A stretch of DNA of 64,000 bases, from positions 208,077-272,076 of the forward strand of contig UESW01003829.1 of NCBI GenBank assembly GCA_900491605.1, read 5' to 3'. Source of the DNA: Calamus simplicifolius. Its lineage: Eukaryota; Streptophyta; Magnoliopsida; Arecales; Arecaceae. The translations under genes were made by a program, and so were the position numbers. Positions 9,272 to 21,391 of this stretch are shown in pieces (position 1 is the first letter of the stretch; every line of letters begins with the position of its first letter). The notes beneath the pieces were generated by a model. It was not told the origin of the DNA. It was given only the letters and a program-made list of their open reading frames with translations, and ran no database searches.

Positions 9272-11689
9272 CTATCGATCAGGGGTGAAGCTTCTTTTCT
9301 TCTGCTTCATGGCCTGGGTCATCTCGTCCGCATTGAGACAGTGGACGAGGACATCTGGGCTGATCCCAGGCATGTCCGAGGCTGACCAAGTGAACACATC
9401 GGCATTCCTTCGAAGGAAATTGATCAACTCCAATCGGAGCTGCTCCTTCAACAACGACCCGATCCTTATGGTTCGGTCGGGCCGAGCTTCGTCCAATGGC
9501 ACTTCCTCCAGCTCTTCGGCTAGTTCTCCTCGCTGCTCGGTGAAATCCTCCCGAGCGTCTAGTCCATCAACCTCGGGCAGTCTGGATTGTAGGCTGGCGA
9601 TAAAACACTGCCGAGCTATAGCCTGGCTTCCCCGAACTTCACCTACCCCTCGCTCGGTAGGGAACTTCATAACAAGATGCAGGATGGAGACGACAGCTCT
9701 GAGAGACATTAGGCCGGGTCTTCCCATGATAGCATTGTAGGGCAACCGAAGCTTGGTCACCAAGAAATCTGCATACACAGTGGCCACACGGGGCCAGGTC
9801 CCCGTATGGACCATTAAGGTGACGATCCCCTCTAGGACAATGATATCTCCGGTGAACCCCATTAGGGTGGAGTCCATGGCTCGGAGATTCTCCATGAGAA
9901 GCTCCATCTTCACAAACACATCAAGGTACAAAACATTGACGGAGCTTCCACTATCAATTAGAATTCGGCTTGCATCATAGTTGTTCAAATTAAGAGATAC
10001 AACTAATGCATCATCATGCGAGAACTGTATCCCCTGGAAGTCATCATTGGAGAAAGAGAGCTCGCCAGCTCGCGCCTTCATCGGCGCTAAACCTTCTTCA
10101 TCGTCCCTCTCGCCTGAGGGACTACCAACCGCCTCAATCACATTAATGTGGCCAGCAACTGAAGAATTTGGAGGAAGAAGAGGTTGCTGCTGGGGCTTGG
10201 GCTGACGATCGCCCCCGTTCCTCAGCCCGAGGGCTCCCCTGAAATGATCCAGTCTACCCCACTGGATGAGCCTTTCGATCTCATTCTTCAGCTGCCAACA
10301 CTCTTCAGTGTCGTGGCCATGGTTGCGGTGGTAGCGGTAATATTTGGTGGGGTCCCTACGGGCAGCATTCCCCTGGAGAGGAGGAGGTCGAGGAAGCTGG
10401 CACTCGATCTCCATAAGGATCTCTGCTCTTGGAGCAGTGAGCGGAGTGAATCGGTTGAACCTCCTTGGAGGGATCCGGGTGTGGTTCCTTGGCGGCGGCG
10501 GAGGAACCCTCTGATGGCGAGGCGGACTTGGCCGGCAAGCAGGCCGATGCTTATCTGAGCAGTTGGGCTCCTTCTTCTTTGTCAGCTCGGTGCGGGCAGC
10601 TCTCCGAGACTCCTCGACTCTGGCATACTTATCTGCTAGAGCCATCATATCGGAGAGGTTCTGGGGGTAACTGACTTTCAGTGCCAGGTAGAAGTCACTT
10701 TCCTTCAATATTCCGCCAGCTAGGGTGAACATAGTCACCTCATGATTAAGGTGGTCCACTTCCAGCATGGCTGTGTTGAAACGGCCGAGATACTTCTTCA
10801 GGGACTCACCCTCTCTCTGCTTAACCTCAAAGAGGGAGTCGGATCTCCGTCGGTGGCGGAGACTGCTGACGAACTGGCTGATGAAGAGGTGGCTCAGCTC
10901 GTCGAAAGAACTAACGAAACTTGGTTTTAGAGCATTGAACCAGGTTCGGGCGGATCCCCTGAGACTGGAGGGGAAGGCGCGATAGAGGGTCGCGTCCGAT
11001 GCTCTATGGAACATCATTATCGATCGAAAGCTGCTGAGGTGATCATCAGGATCGGAGGCCCCATGGTAGGGCTCAATGGCATGCAGCTTGACGTGGGAGG
11101 GAATCACTTCCTCCATGATCTCCTTAGAGAAGGGAATGCCCTGCTCCGCCTTATTCTGGAGCGGATGGGCCTGCTTGGTGGCGTCTAGCTCTCGATGCAT
11201 TTCTTGGAGCTAGCAGTGGATCTCCCCATCGGGAAGAGCAGAAGGTGCAGGACGAGGAGAATACTAAGATGGTGTTGAATCATAGCGAGAGTACATCAGG
11301 GAGAGAGATCGAGCTCGTCGAGATCTAGGAAGATCTCTGCCGCAGGCTCGATGGGGAGCTGGCTCGGCTTCCCTGGGATGGCGAGGGGGGTCCGCAACTC
11401 CATGCAGACTGAAAGAAGAGATTGCCGGATGAGCTGGGGCTGCATCCTCCTCAGGAGGAAGAGGAGAAGGGGCAGCAGGATGGGGGGCTTCAGAGCGCCC
11501 CTGAATTAGGTTGGCTAGAGCCTGGACCTGCTGGACCAGTGAAGCAAACTGGTCCTGGGTCACCGGAACCGCTAGTGCCGATGGAGTCTCAACTGGTGGT
11601 GATGGCGGCACAACACTACTCACCGGATCAAGCCTTTGGGAGGCAACCTGATCCTGGGCTTCAGAGGTAGCCTTTCTTCGATTGGCCAT
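9272..11689 (-). pseudogene. Gag and aspartic protease, Tat copy 1
   Basis: The start ATG at 11,689-11,687 (MANRRKATSEAQ) was chosen because copy 2 has the same start. A Pro/Gln-rich N-terminus is followed by the retrotransposon gag domain (PYHGASDPDDHLSSF, then WFNALKPSFVSSFDELS, then LKKYLGRFN). A zinc-knuckle remnant (YHRNHGHDTEEC) has Tyr where the first Cys is normally found. The protease carries DSGSSVNVLY. Stops near 11,263 and 11,211 interrupt the N-terminal region, and a TAG at about 9,270 separates this frame from RT, all with the look of C-to-T changes. Confidence 0.9.
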
Positions 11690-11754
11690 GGGAGGAGGTC
11701 TCTTGCAGACTGAGATCCTTGTCTCTTGGATCACAAGTTTTAAGGGACTTGAGG

Positions 11755-11772
11755 GCCCTTACTCTAGCGCCA
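11755..11772 (-). promoter_or_regulatory. Primer-binding site, Tat copy 1
   Basis: Immediately inside the 5' LTR (three bases after its end), the minus strand reads TGGCGCTAGAGTAAGGGC. A start of TGG next to an LTR is typical of a site complementary to a tRNA 3' end. I do not assign the tRNA. Copy 2 has TAGCGCTAGAGG at the same place, one change from this. Confidence 0.7.
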
Positions 11773-11775
11773 ATC

Positions 11776-12858
11776 TGTTGCTACCGAAATCTTTCCTCCG
11801 ACTCGGGTGTGATCAGGCTTCGAGATGAGCTTCCTCCTGGGCGGACCTGCAAAACAGTCCTATGCGAGAGGCATTTGGGCTGGCCCTCTACGGAAGACCC
11901 TCCGACGCTCAAGTCAATGGAGACCAGCAAACAACAAATATGGGAAGAAGGTTCCCGCTGAAGAGTTCCTCCAGGGTGACCTTTCAAGAGCTCTGAGCAG
12001 AGCGTTAATGGCGGAAATGAGGGGTGAACAGGTGTGCAGGAAAAATGGCGTACCTGAGGGGGTCTGAAGCTGTGATATTTATAGAGGATCACCTGGTTGT
12101 TTGGGAGCATCGTGGGTCCGAAAGCTGTTGAGATTCGAATCCAGTTTGTTATGATGTCAGCAAGATTCGTATCTGGTTAGTTAGAGGATGACGGCTAAGA
12201 GGGCCTGTTGATATCCCGGGGTTCAACTGTCGTATAGGCTCCAGGGCCCTAGGCAGCCGACGTGGACCCTAGGCCACTCCTGGATATGATCTCTGTTTGG
12301 AACCATATGGGTTTAGGCTCTCCCGCGCTAGAATTTGCAGAGGTGCAGATATCGTTTGGGTTAGGCCAAGCGATAAGGGTAGCTCGGCTGGCGACGCCGA
12401 GAGATAGAGATTGCTCGGCTAAAGAAGCAGAAAGACAATAGCTCGGCTCGAGAGGCCAAAAGTCGATAGCTCGGCTCGAGGGACCGAGAGACGATAGCTC
12501 GGCTCGAGGGGCCGAGAGACAATAGCTCAGCTAGGGCCGAGAGACGATAGCTCGGCTCGAGGGGCCAAGAGACGATAGCTCGGCTAGGGCCGAGAGACGA
12601 TAGCTCGGCTCGAGGGGCTGAGAGACGAGAGGCCGAGAAATGATAACTCGGCTAGGGCCGAGAGATGCAATGGTTCAGTCATATGGGTCAAGAGATGCGA
12701 GCCGCGCCTTGAGAACCCTTGGCCCGGTGAGGGGCTAAGGTGCCTTAAACTACCGAGGCTGACTTTATCTCTGGCGGGTGTCACACAGCTAGTAGAGATC
12801 AAGGCTAGCCTTAGCCATGTGCACGATTATTGATGCCCGATGATTTTACCCCTCAACA
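11776..12858 (-). repeat. 5' LTR of Tat copy 1 (1,083 bp)
   Basis: On the minus strand it starts TGTTGAGGGGTAAAATC at 12,858 and ends CAGCAACAG-type sequence at 11,776, giving TG...CA ends. It aligns with both LTRs of copy 2. An array of CTCGGCT/GCCGAG hairpin units occupies about 12,370-12,690, in the U3 part, upstream of the TATA box at 12,076. Confidence 0.9.
12076..12084 (-). promoter_or_regulatory. LTR TATA box, Tat copy 1
   Basis: The minus strand reads CTATAAATATCAC. The position matches CTATAAATAG in both LTRs of copy 2, so it is the likely retrotransposon promoter. Confidence 0.6.
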
Positions 12859-13479
12859 ATTTTAAATTGCTAGACGATTGGATTAGATGGTGAATTATTA
12901 CTCAAAAAATATTCAACATAGTGAAGCTGTGCAAGAGTCATTGGTCACAGCCATAAATCCAGTTAAACAAAGCATATGTTCCTTCTATTCTTTTTTGCAA
13001 GAAGATGATACCATGTGTCCATTATCCCTTTGTTTTTTTCCGTAATGTTACCCATTCAAACTTTAATCACTAAATTTACAAGTATAATTCTGCCATCAAG
13101 AAGATGAATAAATAAAGCAAGAAGGAAAGGCCGGCTCGGAAGGTAGAGCTTGGAGGCCACGTTGAGTGATATTTCGGCAACTTGGTATTGATGACATGTA
13201 AAGCAAGTCGGCAAGGTTCTTTAACATATGACCAAGGATTTCAAGTAATGTGGGAAGTTTTTAAAAGAATTCAGATAATCTTTTGATGTAACTTATTTAA
13301 ATTTGTTTCATCATAATATTTACTTTTCATTTTTTTAATTAGGCCTATTATGTGTTCTAAATTGTTATATTTTATTGCCAACAACAATAATTACTTTAAA
13401 TAAATACAACAACTTACTGGTTTTTATCGTGAAATAGAAGTAGTGTTCAAATAAGTCATTCCAAAATGAGAGGGGGGTC
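12859..13479. other. Unassigned DNA between Tat copy 1 and the CACTA remnant
   Basis: AT-rich, no supported gene. It may be the decayed interior of the CACTA element or host intergenic DNA. No left CACTA terminus was found, so Tat copy 1 may have inserted into it. Confidence 0.4.
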
Positions 13480-13785
13480 GCTTGTAGATGTATGCAAGGT
13501 TGAGAAATTCTATTCTTCCAACATCTGCTCTTGAAACATCACTTAGAGATCCGATCGATGATATTCAAGAAATTGAGGATGTTAATGTTCCATTGGGCGA
13601 CAATGAAGATGAATTTTAATCACAGTCGAATTCAACATCAGATATTGAATCGATTATTGATGACATAAATGAAACTAACTCTGCATAGAGGTTGACAATT
13701 GCAAGATGAATTTATTTGTGCTTTATTTTACACGTACATTCATTATCCATCATTAGGTTGTATGAATCTCTATTATTTTCAGTAT

Positions 13786-15404
13786 AAGGGATCGGAGGAG
13801 ATCCATTGCTGATAGACTGGGTGGACAATGCCACAGTATTGACCCATCTGATCCAGCGACCTTATCAGCAGGAGAGTTCAGATCTACACTCCCTACACAG
13901 CCTTCATTGTCTCCACAGGGGATGTCACCTCAGCCTGGTTTATCTCGTGATGCTTTTCTTTAGCAGCACAGACGGTGGAGAGTTCTTCATCCTCAGGCTA
14001 CAGTGTACTTGTACTGGATGCACATGGGCTGTAAGTACATAATTTCTTTTATAGTTATGTTAATTTTAATACTAATTAATTATAAACATGCATTGTTTAT
14101 CCTTTCTATTTTGGTAGTAGTTTTATTGAGTAGTATACAGTGTTGAGCTATATCAGCACTATATTTCAGAGGCACGCTGATCCAACTGGCTACAACTGGC
14201 ATCATGTGTCTCCAGGCATGAGAGAGTTTTATTTTCTGAGTTTCAAGTAAACTATCTTTTTTTGGCCCTAAATCAATCATGTATATAAATAATTCTATTT
14301 TATGTATGCAACTAACATTTTATTTTAATGTAGAAGAAGTTTACATGGGACCCTGCCATCCATGACGCCATTAGGTCGACATAGGATGCCCTAGCTATAC
14401 GATGATACTCTGACATGTTTTATCGTTGGAAGAGGTTCGGTTAGCGTCCTGTGCATGTGCTGGAGGATATATGGCATGAGTGATAGCAGGTGTGGCAGTC
14501 AGAGGCCCGACGCAGGAGGTCCTCCGTAGCTAGCATGAACCGCCGATCCGAGAAGGGTGGTCCGAGCACGGGTCTTTCTTGCCACACCTCGGGTTCTATT
14601 TCAATTCGGGAGCATCGACGTTGTTTGGTAAGAAAACATGATTAACCGACTTACTATTAATTTCATTCACAAATACTTACATTTGTTATCTATTTTCTAT
14701 TTCTGTAGACTATGCAGCAGGGCACAGACCCAGGAGAGTATCGTTTGTTTAAGGCGACACACACAAAGAAGGATGGTTCCTGGATCGATGCATGGTCGTA
14801 GCAAGTTGGAGTTAGGATTTGCTTCTAAAAACTTAATGAATATTTTTAATTTACATACTTCTGATATTGATTTTATAACCATTTTTTCTATTTCTCCTAG
14901 GCACGGGTGGATGAGCTGCTCTCTCAGGCATCATAGGCTTACTCTATTAATGGGGAGACGTCCATCGAGCTTTCACCATAGGAGTCTTGACGAGTATTCT
15001 TGGAAGCTGTTGATGCCCAGCCACACGACCGTACAATGTATGGTCTGGGCACCAAAGCTTTCAGATCCTTTCCTAATTTAGGCTCCTGTTCACACTATAT
15101 TGGATCCGACAATATTCATGCTGAGCACATTGATGAGATGAGGCGATCCATTATGGATCAGGTTCGGCAGGAGTTTGACAAACACACTTTCGAGCTTCAA
15201 TAATAGCTTGCCGACCTCAGAGCACAATAGGAGCACATTTTCACGCTTCAGCAGTAGCTTGTAGATATTAAAGCGTAGCAGGCCATGGATCGACAGCAGG
15301 TGCATGAGATGCAAGAGTTGGTTCACCTTATGTCGCAAAACATAACATCTTCACTCTTCGATATATCTCGGCCTTCACCACATGATCCACCGCAGGACGA
15401 TTGA
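13786..15404 (+). pseudogene. CACTA second ORF, plant transposase (Transposase_24, Ptta/En/Spm) family, decayed
   Basis: Exon-like blocks in order: a Pro/Gln/Ser-rich N-terminus (about 13,786-14,030) ending at a donor GTAAGTAC; a block containing DPTGYNWHHVSPGMREFY (about 14,115-14,248); a block starting KFTWDPAIHDAIRS (from about 14,338) with FYRWKRFG and VLEDIWHE; then NRRSEKGGPSTGLSCHTSGS, the family's most recognisable motif (about 14,535-14,610). A Gln-rich tail ends DPPQDD-stop at 15,404. Several stops interrupt it (for example in the RSTxDAL and HExxQV segments). Such ORFs accompany the TNP2 transposase in plant CACTA elements. Confidence 0.72.
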
Positions 15405-15654
15405 TGTTATTTTTATTTTTCTATTTTGTATACATTATTATTTTTAATATTTTATTTATGTAATGGATTGAAATTTATCTACTCTACTTTAATAGAAAAA
15501 TTTTAGACTTTTTTACAATTTGAATGTTTATTTAGCAAATTAGCACCAGCAGCTATTTTAAGTTACCAAGTCTCTTTTTATACCATAAATTATATTTGTA
15601 TAAGCAGGTTTAAATTCTACTTTTGACCTAATTATTTAAAAAAATATTAAATAT

Positions 15655-16130
15655 TACGACGCCATAGCGACTGATATGCGTCGCTAAATAGCGACGCATA
15701 ATTGTGTCGCTAAACTCTAAACCTAAAATAGCGACGCTTTTTGTGCGTCACTATTTAGCAGCTCACTAATGCATTACAAATGTGTTACTAAATAGCGACA
15801 TACATAATGTGTCGCTAAATAGCGACGCATTTATGCATCACAAATGTGTCACTAAATAGCAACGCACATATGCATCGCTAAATAGCGACGCGTTTACGCA
15901 TCACAAATGCATTACTAAATAGATCACTAAATAACGACACATTTATGATCACAAATGCATTACTAAATAGCGGCGCACAAAATGCGTCGCTATTTAGCGA
16001 TGCCTTTGCGATAATTGAACCCTTTACCGATCGATGGTTTAGCGACGGTGCTTTAGCATCGCTAAACCTATATAGCGACGCATTTCTTATATTTAGCGAC
16101 GCTTTTTTGGCGTCGCTAAAAATTAAATTT
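15655..16130. repeat. CACTA subterminal repeats (TAGCGACGCA family)
   Basis: A roughly 10-bp motif, AGCGACGCAT or its complement, recurs about 15-20 times with degenerate copies (TGCATCACAAATG spacers). The same motif dominates the CACTA end at 50,402-51,270, so the two elements are related. Confidence 0.8.
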
Positions 16131-16139
16131 CTTTTAGTG

Positions 16140-17966
16140 AAGAAACAATGAACAATAGCTTAGCCAATTCACTCAGCTATAGGTTTCTTCTTTCATTGTT
16201 ATATTTATAACAAAACAATGTTCAAACTTAAGATAAGATAGGACTGGGATTTAAAAAGTAGTAAAAATTTAGTAGAACTCAAACATTGTACAAGAGCTCG
16301 TGTTAGCTAGCATCAAGTCCTACATTGGTTGTGTAATAAAAAGATCCTAAGTACTTATAACGTTGTATCAAATGCAATTCGAGGTCCAAATTTCATTCAA
16401 TGAGATATGTTTTCATCTAATAAAAGGTAAGAATCCCTTTGCAAATCTATGGCATGATTGCTAGTATCAGCATCCTTTGATGATGCATGAATTAATGATA
16501 TTTATGTTGAAAATGTTTGAAAATTTAGTATAATGGGATGTTCTTGTTTATGTATGAAGTAATGAATATATGTGCATGTTTTGAGCTTTAAATGTTTTGA
16601 TAATATGTGTCAAAATTCATATCCTGTGCTTATAAAATTTAATTAAAAAATAATTCTAATTGGTGAATGATATAGATAAGAGTAGGCAGGACTAGTTATG
16701 TACTATAGCTTATTACCATAAGCTAAAGCACGGCTATACTAGTCGCCACTACAAGCTCATCTGTAGTATTCCTTACTCCATATATGTTATGAGCTAAATC
16801 TTCTTTAATACCATTTGAAATAAGCTAGGATCTCACCCATAAAGCTTAGCTAAGAGGTATTATTTAGGCTCTTCAATTCTATAATAAAATTCATGGTTGT
16901 TCTAGTGCATAACTGATGTGTAACTAAACACAAGTTCTTATGCAAGCAGAGATGTAGCTTTTCAAAATAAAATTGCAATAGCAATCTATCATGTAAAGGG
17001 AACCCAAATCCACACTTCAAGTGGTATAGGTCATCTTAACAAATATTATATTTGTTGTCTGAAAGAAAAGACAACATTTAGTGCTGGGGTAAACGTGCAA
17101 ATCAATCATTCATTTTGATAGCTTTTTTTTTTTACTGAGAGATGTGATGCTTAGGAAGCTAATTATGAGATGTGCTTAGTATGTCACATGATTGAACAGA
17201 CGTATCCAAAAAGGAATTAAAAATGGCAATCTATAAATATTCAATGTGATTATGAGCATTGATGCGGTTCTGCTGGATGGCAGTGTAAATCAAAAGAACT
17301 TATGAGAGCCATGCTAGCGATTCTTCAATCCAACATTGATTATATACAAGAGAGATTCCAAATACTTATATAGGATCAAAGCGCTCAAATAATGCCTTCT
17401 TGATTAGCTATTTTGGATGAAGTCTCAAGTTATTATAATTACTATTAGAGCTAATCCGGCCCTTGTAGTTTGGAGAATACTAAACATGTGTTCCATATGT
17501 TTAGGACTACTAGAGATAGGTTCTATATGTTTAAGATTTAATTTGGATTTAAATTTGAATATAAAACCCTGAGCTTGGTGATGATGATAGGAGCTAAATG
17601 GAATATGTTATAGGCGTTGTATAGGATATGTTAGACCTTGTCCTTTTAGGCTAGCTCACTTTAAATTAAGATGTAATTAGGCTGAATTAAGCTAAAAATG
17701 ATAAAAAATATATAATTAAAATTTTTAATTAAATTTATATTTATGATGGTCGGTATTGAGTTAGTTTTCTAATGCATTTTAAATCACTCAAATCGAAGTT
17801 TAATTGACGAAGATATGATCAATTTAATAAACATCTATTGGTGCTAACAAACTTCAAATAAATTATGAATACGCCATTGATGATAATTAAATAAGTTTTT
17901 TGGTATTTCTATTTGAACTTTTATATTTCAAAAATGATATTGGATAAGCTAAAAGTTAGCTTTGAG
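16140..17966. other. AT-rich intergenic DNA
   Basis: No ORF, RNA gene or element end is supported. A run of about ten T lies near 17,125. Confidence 0.5.
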
Positions 17967-18530
17967 TCAAAATTTATTTTTAAATATTTAAATTGATATT
18001 TATCTCTTTACCTTTCTTAAAGAAATCAGAATCCTACAAACACTGGGAAATCCATTTGTTTTAAAAGATTGGTATAAAACCCATTTTCTTTAGCAGTTAA
18101 GAATCTATTTTTAAATATTTAATAGATATTTATCTCTTTAGTTTTCTTAAAGAAGTATCTTACTAACTAGAAAGTTTATTTATTTTATAAAATTAGTATC
18201 TTATATTTAAATAGATTAGTAAAAAATCTATTTACTTTAGGAGTTAAAAATATATTTTTAGATATTTAATGGATATTTATCTCCTTAGTTTTCTTAAAGA
18301 AATTAATATTTTACTAAAACTAAAAAGTTTATTTGTTTAGGACATTAATATTTTATGAAGAGTAGGAAACCTATTTACTTTATGAGTCAAGAATTTATTT
18401 TTAAACATTTAATAGATATCTGTCATTTTGGTTTTCCTAAAGGGATCAATATTATTAAATTTAGAAAGTTTATTTGTTTTAGAAGAATGGTATCTTAAGA
18501 AAAGAAGAAAATTTATTTGCGTTAAAAAAT
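17967..18530 (+). repeat. AT-rich tandem repeat, about four units of 135-140 bp
   Basis: Units repeat the order ATTTTTAAATATTTAATxGATATTTATCTC..., TTCTTAAAGAAAT, TTTGTTTTA, and a TTTACTTTAGGAGT-like end. Divergence between units is high. It may be part of an unrecognised LTR: a CTACAAATAGGGC TATA-like string follows at 18,535, but I found no LTR termini. Confidence 0.65.
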
Positions 18531-18739
18531 CTCTCTACAAATAGGGCTTAATAGAGATCCTTCATTATCAAATCAATAATTTAGAAGAAGGATGAAGAAG
18601 GTGAAGGAGGATAAAGAAAGTGAAGGTTCAAGAATTAGGAAGATTAATGGAGCCCTTGAGCATGGATTATCTTTTAGTAATTTTATCTGAAGAGGTAAGT
18701 AGTGATTGGTTACTTTTCAAATCTATTACATTTTTAAAT

Positions 18740-19265
18740 AAATAAATATTTATCATCTTATGATGCTTATTATATAAATATAATATGCTTACATATTGAT
18801 CATGTTTGCCATAATTATATTTGGTATTAATTATTTATTACTTGTGATAAATCGATAAAAATATTGAACTAATCATAAATAAGATTTAATAAGAGATGAT
18901 AAAACTAAATTAGAGATTCTAAATTTATTGTAAGTGGTGATTGAATAAATATATTTTTCACTATATAATGCTTATTTTATAAATATAGCATGCTTATATA
19001 TTGGCCATGATTGCCATAATTATATTTTATATTGATAATTTATTACTAAAGATGTTGCACTAATTATGAATAAGATTTAATGAGAGATGATGAAACTGAA
19101 TTAAAAATTTTAAACCTGGTCACTTCTAGATTTTTTATATATTTTTGAATAAATAGATAATTATCACCTAAGATGCCTATTTTATGAATATAAATAGATA
19201 ATTATCACATTGAGATGTTTATTTTGTGAATATTGCATGCTTGCATATGACCATGATTGCTATAA
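18740..19265 (+). repeat. AT-rich direct repeat, about three units of 200-250 bp
   Basis: The segment with ATATGCTTACATATTGATCATGTTTGCCATAATTAT (about 18,785), a close copy (about 18,986) and a shorter third copy (about 19,226, GCATGCTTGCATATGACCATG) recur in order, with GATTTAATxAGAGATGATxAAACT blocks between them. The sequence is otherwise featureless. Confidence 0.6.
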
Positions 19266-19269
19266 GCAT

Positions 19270-20245
19270 CGAGATTGAACTTATTTTCTTCCACTTCCCT
19301 CGATCTCCTCAATGCCCTAGATCCTCACTGTCCTAGCTCCGTCAATCTCCTTTACCTTCTCATCCCCGTCAATGGAGCAGCTAGTGACCTCTGCTACCGA
19401 CCTTATCATCCTCGACGTTGCGGATGCAATCTCGAGCCCGCAACCCAAGCCTCGGGTGGAACCAATGTGGTCGTTCCTCACAGACTCATGCACACACTCT
19501 TTCTCTCTCGCCCCCACCATAGCACCAGGCCTAGGGCTCTCTCTTCCCTGGCCTCCGCGATTGTAAGCCGTTGGGTTTCATGGAAGAAAAATCTCTTCTT
19601 CCTTGAAGCGGATCAACCATTTTCCTGGATTTACTCCAAGTCTTTTCAGATAAAATGTAAGAACTCAGTAGCATAGGAATTATGGTAAGGTTCGGTGGAT
19701 TCAGGGTTCTAAAAGGATTTGTTTTGATTGACTCTATTTCAGAGAAAAATAGGGAGTGGCTTCTTTCGCAGGCGACATTCTTCCACTCCGGCATGAGATC
19801 TAAGTAGGTAATCTCTCTGCTCTGGTTCCCTTCTTTTGGATTGTTGCCTAGGAGTCCTTAAGTCTAGGACCGACCATCGGCAATCACCGGAAATGGAAAA
19901 ATGGCCATGCCATGTTCTTCATGTGTTTGGCCTTCAACGGCCATGATTGGTGGCGGAACCTGATTCAATAGTCGATCGGACTCTTGTTAAAGCCTAGATC
20001 CAACAATGGCTGGAGGTTAGATTGAAATCCAAGTCTCAAAAACCTTTTGATTTCATCGACCAGAATGAGGGTTTGATTTCATCGGTGAGAAAGTGGGGAT
20101 AAGAGATGGGAGATGCGGAGATCGGTGGAAAATCTCTCCCAATCTTCTTCGAGTTCCATTTTTTTTTTAAGATGTGATTTTGTTTGGTGATTGTTGGTTG
20201 GAAAAGATATCTGATATATGGAATCTTTTTAATTTGGTTAAACTA
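19270..20245. other. Higher-GC, gene-like but unassigned stretch left of Tat copy 2
   Basis: Composition changes abruptly from AT-rich to mixed, pyrimidine-rich DNA with a 133-codon plus-strand frame (19,275-19,676). I recognise no protein. Donor-like strings (AGGTAATC near 19,808) occur. It joins, across Tat copy 2, to intron-like DNA at 38,225, so it could be the 5' part of a broken host gene, or another retrotransposon leader. Confidence 0.3.
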
Positions 20246-20541
20246 TGTTGCTGCTGAAATCTATCCTCCAACTCGGGCGCGATCGAGCTTCGAGATGGGC
20301 TCCCGCCTGGGTGTACCTGCAAAATAGTCCTCGCACGAGAGGCATTGAGGATGGCCCTCTGCGGAAGACCCTCCAACGCTCAAGTCAGTAGAAATCGGCA
20401 ATCACCAAAAATGAGGAGAAGGCTCTCACTGAAGAGTCTCTCCAGGGCTCAGAGTAGAGTGCTAATGGTGGAAGCAAAGGCGGAAGGAGAGAAGGTGTCA
20501 GTAAGCAAGTGCGCGCATACCTAAGGAGTCGGTAGATGACT

Positions 20542-20551
20542 CTATTTATAG
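20542..20551 (-). promoter_or_regulatory. TATA box in the 3' LTR, Tat copy 2
   Basis: CTATAAATAG on the minus strand, identical to the box at 37,351-37,360 in the 5' LTR. Confidence 0.6.
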
Positions 20552-20877
20552 AGGATCACCTGATTCCTTGGAGGCATCGTGGGTCCAAAAGTTGTTAGGA
20601 TCTGAATCCAGTTTGTTATGAGATCAGTAAGATTCGCATCTGGTTAGTTAGAGGATCGACGGCTAGGAGAGTTTGTTGATGTCTCAAGATTTGGCAAGGA
20701 CATAGTCTCCAGGGTTCTAGGCCACTCTCGCGGGTCCTAGGCCACTCCCGAATATGATCCCAGTTTGGAATCTTATGGATTTAAGCTCTCCCGCACCGTA
20801 TTCCGCAGAGGTATAGATATCACTCAGGCTGGGCCAAGCGATGGGAGAGATCAGCTAGAGAGGCCAGGTGGTGGGAG

Positions 20878-21230
20878 TAGCTCGGCCAGGGAGGCCGAGA
20901 GACAATATAGCTTGGTTGGGGCCGAGAGACGATAAAGCTCGGCTGGGGCCGAGAGATGACATGGCTCGGCTGGAGTCGAGAGACGATGAAGCTCGGCTGG
21001 GGCTGAGAGACGATAAAGCTTGGCTGGGGCCGAGAGATGACATGGCTCGGCTGGAGCCAAGAGACGATGAAGTTCGGCTGGAGCTGAGAGGTGATATAGC
21101 TCGGCTGGGGCCAAGAGATGACATGGCTCGGCTGGAGCCGAGAGACGATGAAGCTCAGCTAGGGCCGAGAGGCGATATAGCTCGGCTGGGGCCGAGAGAT
21201 GACATGGCTCGACTGGAGGGGCCGAGACGT
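20878..21230. repeat. Hairpin-unit tandem array in the 3' LTR, Tat copy 2
   Basis: About 12-13 units of 26-27 bp follow AGCTCGGCTGGGGCCGAGAGACGATA. Each unit contains the near-palindrome CTCGGCTGGGGCCGAG. Two subtypes (GATGACATGG and GACGATGAA tails) alternate. Confidence 0.85.
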
Positions 21231-21391
21231 GTGATCCACGCCTTGGAAATCCTTGGTTCGGTGAGGGGCTAAGGCGCCCCAATTTACCAAGGCTGACCTA
21301 TCTCTAGCGGGTGTCGCACAGCGAGTAGAAATCAGGGCTAGCCCTAGCCACGTGCACGATTATTGATACACAGTGATTTTACCCCTCAACA

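Larger units (their letters stand above)
1..12858 (-). mobile_element. Tat-lineage Ty3/gypsy LTR retrotransposon, copy 1 (left end outside window)
   Basis: Reading the minus strand from the right, the order is 5' LTR (11,776-12,858), primer-binding site, gag-protease, reverse transcriptase, RNase H, a second RNase H, integrase, then a long region with genes on the opposite strand. The second RNase H and the antisense gene region are known marks of the Tat lineage (Ogre, Retand and relatives). The 3' LTR and most of the large antisense gene lie beyond the left edge. The five bases after the LTR are ATTTT; the matching duplication would be outside the window. The copy is dead: gag-pol has several in-frame stops and at least two frameshifts. 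It belongs to the same family as the copy at 20,246-38,224 and has the same orientation. Confidence 0.93.
13480..16139 (+). mobile_element. CACTA (En/Spm) transposon remnant, right part
   Basis: The right terminus is GGCGTCGCTAAAAATTAA...TTTTAGTG ending at 16,139. Its reverse complement starts CACTAAAAG, a CACTA-type end. About 15,655-16,130 is a dense field of TAGCGACGCA / TGCGTCGCTA motifs in both orientations, the usual subterminal transposase-binding region. Inside lie the acidic C-terminal tail of a first ORF (about 13,530-13,688) and a second ORF of Transposase_24 type. The left end is missing. The three bases after the end are AAG. Confidence 0.8.
20246..21391 (-). repeat. 3' LTR of Tat copy 2 (1,146 bp)
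   Basis: It aligns end to end with the LTR at 37,056-38,224. It carries CTCGGCTGGGGCCGAG-type hairpin units at about 20,878-21,230 and a TATA box at 20,542-20,551. Confidence 0.95.

Noticed and set aside
9225..11188. Plus-strand ORFs opposite gag-pol (for example 171 codons at 9,225-9,740)
   Set aside because: Shadows of the minus-strand retrotransposon genes; a matching shadow exists at 32,790-33,305.
12370..12690. CRISPR-like array (regular short repeats)
   Set aside because: Units are contiguous hairpins without unique spacers, inside a plant LTR.
20851..21282. Repetitive frames (SAPAELHRL / GPRDDMARLE) in the LTRs
   Set aside because: They are the hairpin-unit array translated; the same happens at 37,663-38,105.
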